Below, piece by piece: positions 56,948-64,000 of a stretch of 64,000 nucleotides of DNA. Position 1 is the first letter of the stretch; each line of letters opens with the position of its first letter. The notes under the pieces are model-generated. The model was not told where the DNA came from. It did not search any database and worked only from the letters and a program-made list of their open reading frames with translations. The position numbers and the translations under genes were made by a program. The stretch comes from Quercus robur (taxonomy: Eukaryota > Streptophyta > Magnoliopsida > Fagales > Fagaceae): contig NC_065536.1 of NCBI RefSeq assembly GCF_932294415.1, positions 2,046,001-2,110,000 of the forward strand. Reading direction: 5' to 3'.

Positions 56948-58409
56948 GTAAAATATATAATATTTGAGCATTTTGAAAGTAAAATTGTAAGTATTGTGAA
57001 ACCATGAGTGTGTTCCATTGCTTCTTGGAGTGCTGTTAATCTTTATAAAACATGCACGATTGCTTACTGTTAGAATTATAGTTTAAATGATTGTATTCAC
57101 AATTTCCTAATAGCTTAAGATTTTGGGAGAATCAGTAATTTAACACTTACAAGTTAAAAAAAGGTTTAGGTGGATTGACTTTTGATTGCAACGGAGTAAA
57201 TAATGTACCCTGATGTGGAGCAACCAGATTATGAATTTGTGAGCTCAATTCCAAAAGAGAATATGAGACCTTGTGTTGGATAGGCAGCATTTTTCTTGTT
57301 ATTGAATCTAGAAGATTTACATATTCCATACATCCCTTGCTTTTGCAGTTAGTTCTATTAAAAACTGGTGGACGCCTGATATACTCTGGACCATTAGGAC
57401 AGCATACAAGTAGTGTTATAAAATATTTTGAGGTCATTTTACTATAGCAATTCATTTATCTTTTGCATTTGTTCTGCATTTATTTTCTTTTTAGTAATAC
57501 TATATTTGCTAAGTTGTTAAGTCTTGTCATTACTAACTTTTATTCTGACAGGGTATTCTGGGAGTTCCAAAGATTAGAAATAATTACAACCCTGCAACAT
57601 GGATGTTCAAGGTCACTTCTACATCTGTAGAAGCTGCACTTGGTGTAGATTTTGCCCAGAAGTACAGGGAGTCTGCTTTATATATGTGAGTTTGCTGAGT
57701 TCAATTAGGATAGTCATTGGTGTCAATATTGTAAATGTCAAATAATGTGGATATTTCAAATTGAACTCTAATGCTGCAGAGTCTCTACCAAAGGTTATTC
57801 CTGACATTACATAATAATATCCAAAGATGCAAACCTTTTCTTGGCTTCATTTTTTTTTTTTTTTTTTTTTTCCTTTCCTGAAAAGCATGGAGGAATGTCC
57901 TAGCATTATGTTTGTCCTTTCTTACTTGATCTCAGTGGGATCTCTTAGACAAAGGGATCAATTATAAAAACACGCACTATATCTGGGACCTATAAGTTTA
58001 GGACATAAAAACGAAATGTAGCAATATGACAGATCTAGGTTTATAAGGAACATTTTTGCATACAAGGATTTTTCTTTTCAAAAACATAGAGGTACCCCAA
58101 TATGCAATCTGTTATGGTCATTTTCATATGTCCAAAGTGTGACTGATTCTGAGGAAGACAACTGCACAGAAATTATAGTAAAGGCTCATAATGAAAATCC
58201 ATGCACATCCATATGTCTGAGTTGTGACTGTATGATGTGTAAATTGAGTATCAACTATTTCAAACTAGCTTTTGCTAAAGTCCAGGTCAAAAATTTGGTT
58301 TTCTAATTCAGAACCAATTAATATGTGTGAAATCAATTAACAATATTTATTTGGCTTATTTTGTATCTTTAAAACCTTGAATGAACTCCTACTATTGTCC
58401 TATTTTCAG

Positions 58410-59696
58410 GAAAAAACAAAGAGTTTGTAAGGCAGTCTAGTAGTCCACCTCCTGGTTCAAGAGATCTGCATTTTATTACTCGCTTTTCACAGAATACTTG
58501 GGGACAGTTGAAATCTTGCCTATGGAAGCAGAATTTGGCTTATTGGAGGAGTCCTGCATACAACTTGATGCGTATCCTGCATTCACTTGCATCATCTTTA
58601 ATTTTTGGGATACTATATTGGAACCAAGGAAACAGCTTGTAGGTTTCAGTATATTTGGGGATTATACTCTATTTTGAAAAATGTTTATTACATCTGAAAT
58701 TACTAGTCTAAACTAAACTCGTCCAAATTGAGTTTGCATTGTAATTAAGGGTACAACTAGATTATCCCTTATAAAGTGTCTGTTTAAACATGATTCTTAT
58801 AGTTCTGGTTCTTTGCTTTGCTTAAGACAGACTACTATCTGTAAGAACAGATTCTTTTTTTTTTTTTTAAATATTTGGAGGATTTTTGCAAGTATCTCAC
58901 TTTTTTTTTTCTCCTCCAGAAATAACCAACAGGAATTATTAAATATATTTGGTTCAATGGATGCTACCGTGATCGTCTTGGGCATAAATAATTGCTCAGC
59001 AGTTGTACAATATGTCGCAACAGAGCGAACTGTTATGTATCGGGAACATTTTGCAGGGATGTACTCTTCATGGGCCTATTCAATTGCGTAGGTATAATAT
59101 TCTTTGGAACAGACTGAATTTATTATAGACTTGAAAGGAACGTATGAGTGATGCCAAATGAATTCAATTTTATGTACTTTTGAGTTCTTAGTAGATCTTT
59201 GAGAATAATAACATGAATATGCAGTGGAATATGGGGCTGCTTAACAACGATGTTCGAGAGAAATCTATCTCATCTTTGTCAACCATTTTCACATGTTCTA
59301 CTTGTTAATGTTACTTTTGTAGTCCATTATCACCATTTGATCCAAAAAATCAAGAGAGAGGGAGCAGAAGTTAAGCTCTTGATGGGGACCTATTGGTTGC
59401 CATTTTCTTCAACTTATATAGTTTAGACACTAATTTTGTAGGTGATAGTGGAAGTTCCCTATTTATTCATCAAAACTGCTATCTTTGTGACAATCACATA
59501 TCCAATGATTGGATATTATGGATCGGCTTGTAAGGTTTTCTGGTTCTTCTATGCAACATTTTGTTCATTGCTGTACTTCAGTTATCTGGGAATGCTACAT
59601 GTGTCATTGACACCAAATGCCATGTTAGCTGCCATCTTGTCCTCAGCCTTCTACACAATATTCAACCTATTTGCTGGTTTTTTGATTCCTAAACCG
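58410..59696 (+). pseudogene. PDR copy B membrane domain 2 exons
   Basis: Three exons read [95 protein letters not shown]; and [40 protein letters not shown]. These are the standard PDR membrane-domain-2 motifs (ERTVxYRExxAGMYS). The first exon joins its predecessor out of phase, one base off. The second ends GCG TAG where GCG CAG is usual, a stop just before the donor. Confidence 0.85.
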
Positions 59697-60628
59697 GTAA
59701 GCTAAGGCTGCTAACACCTCTCTATCATGGCCATAGAGCATGTTGATAACTTATGAACACATAGTTGAACTGATCATGTTGTACTACTCTTGTAGCAAGT
59801 TCCACTTAAATTTTCAAAAAAATTTAAGTAACAAAATATGTATAAAACTTGACATTGTTATTGTCGGGTTCTACTTGTAACTTGATTTTGTTAAAATCGA
59901 ATTTTAAAAATAGGGTCATTTTGCTAAATACTTTGAAAGATGGATATTTTGTTATATAGTTTTAAAATTAAGAGTATTTACCAATTTTGCTCAAATTTTC
60001 TTATAACCCTCATACCAATTGAAAATTATTAGAAATTCTCATAGCATAACGGGATGGTATTCCCTCCTCTAACATGAATAAAAATCTCACCCTAAATTTA
60101 ATTAGTAGAACTTACTATTATGTAAAAAGAAAATATATGATATATCACATTGCTACAGTGCTATAGTAATATATCACATCATTTTTACTTTTGAAGTGCT
60201 AATTATTAATTACTCCATACCATTAGTGAAAGGTAACTCTATGAGAGAATACTTGGGGACACGTAATTAGATTCTCATAGTAATATGTAATTGAATACAA
60301 AACGTCCAGGAATGGAAACAACAAAAATTTACAACACTACTTTTTTTTTTTTTTTGAGAGAGAATTTACAACACTACTTGATTTGCCTAACAAATCACAA
60401 TTGTACCTACCTCAATTTACCATTTAAGAAACAAAAAGTTTATAGGCACAACAAAATCTGAGGGCATTTTCATAACAAGTTTGTTTTGAATTGTGATGGG
60501 TCCAAGTGAATCTTATTTTATTTTTTTTCTTATTTTGACTTACATTTTAACTTCTTGTGAGATTTTGTGGTATTCGTGAAATAACTCTTTAACGCAAATT
60601 ATCAGACAGAACCATGATTTGAACTCTG

Positions 60629-60660
60629 TGGGGCTGGGGGGGCTGGGGGGGCTGGGGGAT
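60629..60660. repeat. G-rich minisatellite (ggggggct)n
   Basis: Three to four units of ggggggct in otherwise AT-rich DNA. Four G-runs in 30 bp meet the simple pattern for a G-quadruplex. Confidence 0.8.
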
Positions 60661-61296
60661 GGGGATATTGGGGAAGGAGGGCAGTCAAACATGAACAATA
60701 ATAAACAAATTCACGCAAATCCAAGCTAGCATCTATTAAATATGAATAAATTTTCGAAAAAACACAAAATAAGTTATTTCTTAATACCTTTCAACTAAAT
60801 TATCTATCAAAATGGAACTTGATGTTATTTACTTGTCTTAAATTTTAAAGATTATCTATAGTCAACTTTGTATTAAATTTAGTAGAATTTATCTTTCAAT
60901 GTTAAATAAATTAAGAATACGTGAAAAAATCATCTTCCATTGTTAGTAAGATATCTGTTTAGTATAATCCCACAGAATTAACAAAATTAATCTTGATTAA
61001 TTTGTTCACATTTCAAGCAATGAAACATTGTTATAAATTTAGGGATTGGCTTACCTCTAGTACTTTTTTAAAATGAATCTCCTTTTATTTTAATAAGAGA
61101 TTGACACATCACTCACTCATTAAATAAAATGTGGGGATTAACACCACTTCTACTTGTCATTGTATATTTAAAACAAAAGGACATATTTAGTTAAAAAAAG
61201 TACTAGAAGTAAGCCAAATCTATAAACTTATATATGTTACTTGTTTTGGTAAGGGGAGGGGGGGTTTTAAAAGGTGACACCAATATTATTTAGTAT

Positions 61297-61299
<3 letters not shown>

Positions 61300-61332
<33 letters not shown>
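61300..61332. repeat. T33 tract
   Basis: Thirty-three consecutive T. May be the tail of a minus-strand retroelement, but no adjoining element was recognised. Confidence 0.85.
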
Positions 61333-61336
<4 letters not shown>

Positions 61337-61908
61337 ATTACAACAATGCAATGTATTATGGAAACCTTTAACTCTTTAGTATTTTTGAAGTTCAACAATG
61401 TTGTTACATGATATTCATTTCTCTCACATGAATTGCGGGTTCTACTAATAAAATTCACAATGGAATCTACTATTCACTGAGAGGAATGAATATCATATTA
61501 CTATACTTCAAAAGTACTTAATAATTTTTTATACCCTTAATGATTGATATTTTATTTGTTCTCAAGCTTCATTAAGTACTTATTAATTTAATGGACAAAT
61601 TCATAGCAACAAAAACTTAAAAATTTATTGAACTCGAAAACAATGATTTTATGAGAGGCCCATATTTTTGCTTGTAAATGATCCAAGTAAAATGATAAGT
61701 ATAAGTGTATAACAACCACGGAAGGTACTAAAGAAACCCTTGTACCACTAAAGAAACAAGCTGGAGCACAACTATTGACTCATCAACTAATATATTTCTT
61801 TTTTTGATACAAGATAGAAATTCTATTCTAACTTAATCTAAGTATATGCGTGTGAAACTCTCTCATAGAGATTTGAACTTTGGCCTTTGCACCCCCCCCC
61901 CACACCCC

Positions 61909-62502
61909 CAGGGGCGGCTTGATGCATTTGGGGGCCTAAGGCGAAAATTGATCATCTTATTTAGATGCAAAATTACTACTAATTAACATGAACTACATAG
62001 AATTTTTTTTTTTTTTTGAATTTTTAAGAAAAAAAAAATTTGACAAAATTTTTCATACTTGTTGATGTGGTAGATTGATAGTGGTAAGTAAAACAGTGGT
62101 GTTAGTGGTAGATTTAGATGAAAACTAGTAAAAGTTTGCTAATTAAACTCTTATTATTATTCTTTTTTTTTTAGAAGTGCAACATTCACAATATTTTTCA
62201 CAACAAATCCTAGATTTTAAACTGTTTTTTGTTTTTTATTTGAAAATATCACTATAATTATTTTTTTGCCATCAACAATAGGCTGTAATAACTTGCTACT
62301 TAGCATTAGTTGTACAAGTGTTGTGAAAAATATTGTGGACGACGTTGCATTTTTCTCTATTTTTTATTTTTTTTTCATCTAATAAAAAAAATTATTTTAT
62401 TTATTGATTATAAATAATCCTATTGGTTAAAATTTAGGGGCCTTTTTTTTACTTGGGGCCTTAGGCGGTTGCATTTTTTGCTCCACCATAGAGCCGGCCC
62501 TG
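61909..62502. mobile_element. hAT-like MITE with perfect 8-bp duplication
   Basis: 594 bp, left end caggggcggcttgatgcat and right end gagccggccctg (its reverse complement starts cagggccggctc). It is flanked by cacacccc at 61901-61908 and 62503-62510. Inner ends ggggcctaaggcg and ttaggcggttgc are also inverted. No transposase. Superfamily from the 8-bp duplication and the CAGGG terminus. Confidence 0.9.
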
Positions 62503-62510
62503 CACACCCC

Positions 62511-62860
62511 ACACCCCATAAACACTTATATTTGTGGAGTGACTATCGCATTAAGAGTGTAAGGTGTCAACTAATATATTTCTAAAAAGTTGAAAACTAA
62601 GTGGTAGGGGTTTTGTGAAATCTTCTAAGAAATTAATGGGCAAAAGGATTGGAGTTGGTTTAATGTATTTCACAAAATAACCTAATCATTTTTTATTAGG
62701 ACCCGCCTAGAAGTATGCTACTTACGTGAGTAAAACTAAAGCAATAGTAGTATTTATATCATTTGTTGCCATACGTATTTTAATTCACATTACCTTTCTC
62801 TTAAAAAAAAAAAAAAAAAAAATCTCATTACTAATTTTATAATTTCACTATGGCTGTTAA
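62511..62860. other. Intergenic DNA
   Basis: No feature recognised beyond an A run at 62803-62821. Confidence 0.4.
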
Positions 62861-62864
62861 TGGG

Positions 62865-63155
62865 CAATCTCTTGCTTGGCAGATAACAACTCTTTGCTGG
62901 GACACATCTTTGAGGATATTCATAGCCATATTAATGGGCTGCAATTTGCTTCAATCAGTTGCATTAAAATGGATTGGGGGGGGGGGGGGGGATGAATATG
63001 GTAGCACATTCTTTAGCTCAACATGTTAGGAATATCATTGATGAAATGAATTAGTTAGAAGATTCTTCACCACCTAATGTGGATACTTTGTAGCAAGATT
63101 AATTATTTACATGTTAATGAATGAACGAATTCTTTGTTTTCAAAAAAAAAAAAAA
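62865..63155 (+). pseudogene. LINE tail with RNase H-like remnant and poly(A)
   Basis: In shifting frames the sequence reads HIFEDIHSHINGLQFASISC, then after a G17-18 tract AHSLAQHVRNIIDEMN, then LEDSSPPNVDTL. This is the end of the RNase H-like domain of plant L1-type LINEs or related host copies (the AHxLAxHA motif is characteristic). A 3' UTR-like stretch leads to a poly(A) run at about 63142-63155, supporting a retroposed 3' end. Dead. Confidence 0.65.
62975..62991. repeat. Poly(G) tract inside the LINE remnant
   Basis: A long G run (about 17) replaces codons at the point where the RNase H frame changes. Confidence 0.85.
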
Positions 63156-63592
63156 TTTGAGCTTATTTGTATTAGAATCTCTCTCTCTCTCCTGAGTTTG
63201 TGTGTTTGTTTCTCATAAAAATTTCATAATTTCAGACTGACTTTATTGCATAAATAAAAGTGAATTTTACCATATTCCTTAGTATTTTACTTAACCAATA
63301 AGTTTTCTCCAAAATAATAATAATAATAATAATATTGTGTTTGATTGGAGTGGGAGTAATTAATGCACTACAGCACACGTAAAATTGGAATCATTACCAT
63401 CATTTTAATACCATACCTGTGCTTTTACCATATTCCGAATCCTAGTTGGACATTAAGCAAACTAGGTAAGTTTTAAATTTTGTGTGTGTGAGTGTGGGGA
63501 TTTTTTTTTTCTCATACGTTTACAGATTTACAGTTCACAAATGTTGAAAGAAAAGTTTTAAAAGGTGAGAATCTGACGAGATTGTAATCTTG
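63156..63592. other. Intergenic DNA before the right-edge promoter
   Basis: Contains (CT)n at about 63179-63193 and (AAT)n at about 63316-63333. No gene seen. Confidence 0.45.
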
Positions 63593-63690
63593 ATTCTCTC
63601 CTCGTACATATATAAATACCATACCACCCCTCCCTTCTAGTTTCTCTCCTCGTACATATATAAATACCATACCACCCCTCCCTTCTAGTT
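63593..63690 (+). promoter_or_regulatory. Tandemly duplicated core promoter with two TATA boxes
   Basis: A 48-bp unit, tctctcctcgtacatatataaataccataccacccc... in pieces, is present twice with no visible difference (tctctc at 63595 and 63643). Each copy holds a perfect plant TATA box (tatataaata) followed by an accacccctccc CT-rich initiator region. Downstream lies a leader-like CT-rich stretch and a possible donor (aattag|gtactt near 63789). A gene probably starts beyond the right edge. Confidence 0.6.
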
Positions 63691-63790
63691 TCTCTCTTTC
63701 TCACTAAATTCACTTTCTTACAAAGTTTAATTTCTAGGAAATTTTTCTCTCTAAGAAGGTTTTCTCAAATCAACCCAAGCTAATTAGGTA
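63691..63790 (+). other. Probable 5' UTR exon of a gene off the right edge
   Basis: CT-rich, ATG-free leader (ctctctttctcactaaattc, caacccaagctaattag) ending at a donor-like gtacttactctt, followed by T-rich intron-like sequence to the window end. No coding exon is inside the window, so the gene cannot be named. Confidence 0.4.
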
Positions 63791-64000
63791 CTTACTCTTT
63801 TCTCTTCACTCTCCCTTCTAATTCTTTTTTACTTCATTGTTTATTTATAGCAGCCAATGCTATGTACTATGTTACAAAGTTTTGATTTTGAAAGGAAAAC
63901 AAATTAAGGTTTGGTTCTATATATTTACAAAGAAAAATTTGTCCACCAACTTACAATTGAAATAATAATTCAATTTGGTACGTGAGGTCTATTCAATATT

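Larger units (their letters stand above)
55030..59805 (+). pseudogene. PDR-type transporter, copy B (3' half only)
   Basis: Homology to copy A starts inside an intron near 55030 (equivalent to about 44650), so the 5' half was never included or is lost. Exon equivalents: 55808-55959 (stop and indel at the CTGGGCTAA site), 56046-56182, 56277-56350, 56451-56783 fused to 56784-56947, 57349-57432, 57552-57685, 58410-58638, 58920-59091, 59442-59696, and a 9-bp stub of the last exon at 59796-59804. ATPase 2 keeps Walker A (GVSGSGKTT) and Walker B. An internal deletion removes the intron and the signature region between them and shifts the frame. It retains the membrane-domain-2 exons that copy A lacks. 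The break after caagttcca at 59805 marks the right edge of the duplication. Confidence 0.88.
59806..61900. other. AT-rich intergenic DNA
   Basis: No supported gene. Features seen: a T run near 60340, an imperfect (GGGGGCT)n repeat at 60629-60657, and T33 at 61300-61332. Segments such as 60180-60260 hold no recognisable family. Confidence 0.45.

Noticed and set aside
1..64000. CRISPR arrays, bacterial operons, ribosomal RNA
   Set aside because: No regularly spaced direct repeats with unique spacers, no bacterial gene order and no rRNA landmarks were seen; all evidence is for plant nuclear DNA. tRNA genes cannot be excluded by eye.

Overview
This window is eukaryotic nuclear DNA from a flowering plant, most likely a woody eudicot. 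The signs are AT-rich intergenic sequence, GT-AG introns, copia-type LTR retrotransposons primed by the initiator-Met tRNA site, Helitron ends, several families of small DNA transposons, and a multi-exon PDR-type ABC transporter. A Fagaceae source (oak or chestnut relatives) is my guess from the style of the repeats; the sequence does not prove it.

Layout. (1) 1-9077: an old 415-bp tandem duplication whose second copy is split by a complete, young LTR retrotransposon (547-8970, target duplication cttca). It encodes a gag protein and a second, apparently spliced ORF, but no protease, integrase or reverse transcriptase. (2) About 11.4-15.9 kb: minus-strand exon relics of an unidentified multi-exon gene, copied again at 48.9-49.1 and 50.6-54.8 kb. 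(3) 16.9-37.3 kb: a transposon-rich tract. It holds a truncated relative of the first retroelement, hAT-like MITEs with 8-bp target duplications, Helitron ends, a solo LTR, a duplicated RNase H relic, several local tandem duplications, and a second deleted copia element (32154-35198) whose 5' LTR carries a Mutator-like MITE. (4) 37388-47289: a PDR/ABCG transporter gene. Most exons are well preserved, but there is a frameshift just after the first Walker A and a deletion of most of the second membrane domain. (5) 47.65-48.6 kb: 3'-end fragments of two further PDR copies. (6) 55.0-59.8 kb: a further 3'-half PDR copy with a LINE insertion, a deletion through the second ATPase domain, and loss of the last exon. 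(7) 60-64 kb: a hAT-like MITE, a LINE/RNase H tail, and at the right edge a promoter-like segment with a 48-bp tandem duplication carrying two TATA boxes.

How it fits together. The PDR locus looks like a cluster built by segmental duplication, together with the unidentified neighbour gene, that then decayed. No PDR copy here can encode a complete two-ATPase, two-membrane-domain pump as read. The most unusual unit is the first retroelement. It resembles a gag-only (TR-GAG-like) non-autonomous element that also carries a second gene with a putative plant transposon-protein domain. That gene sits directly behind a clean splice acceptor and downstream of a CpG-rich TCGCG array that is also found in the LTR.
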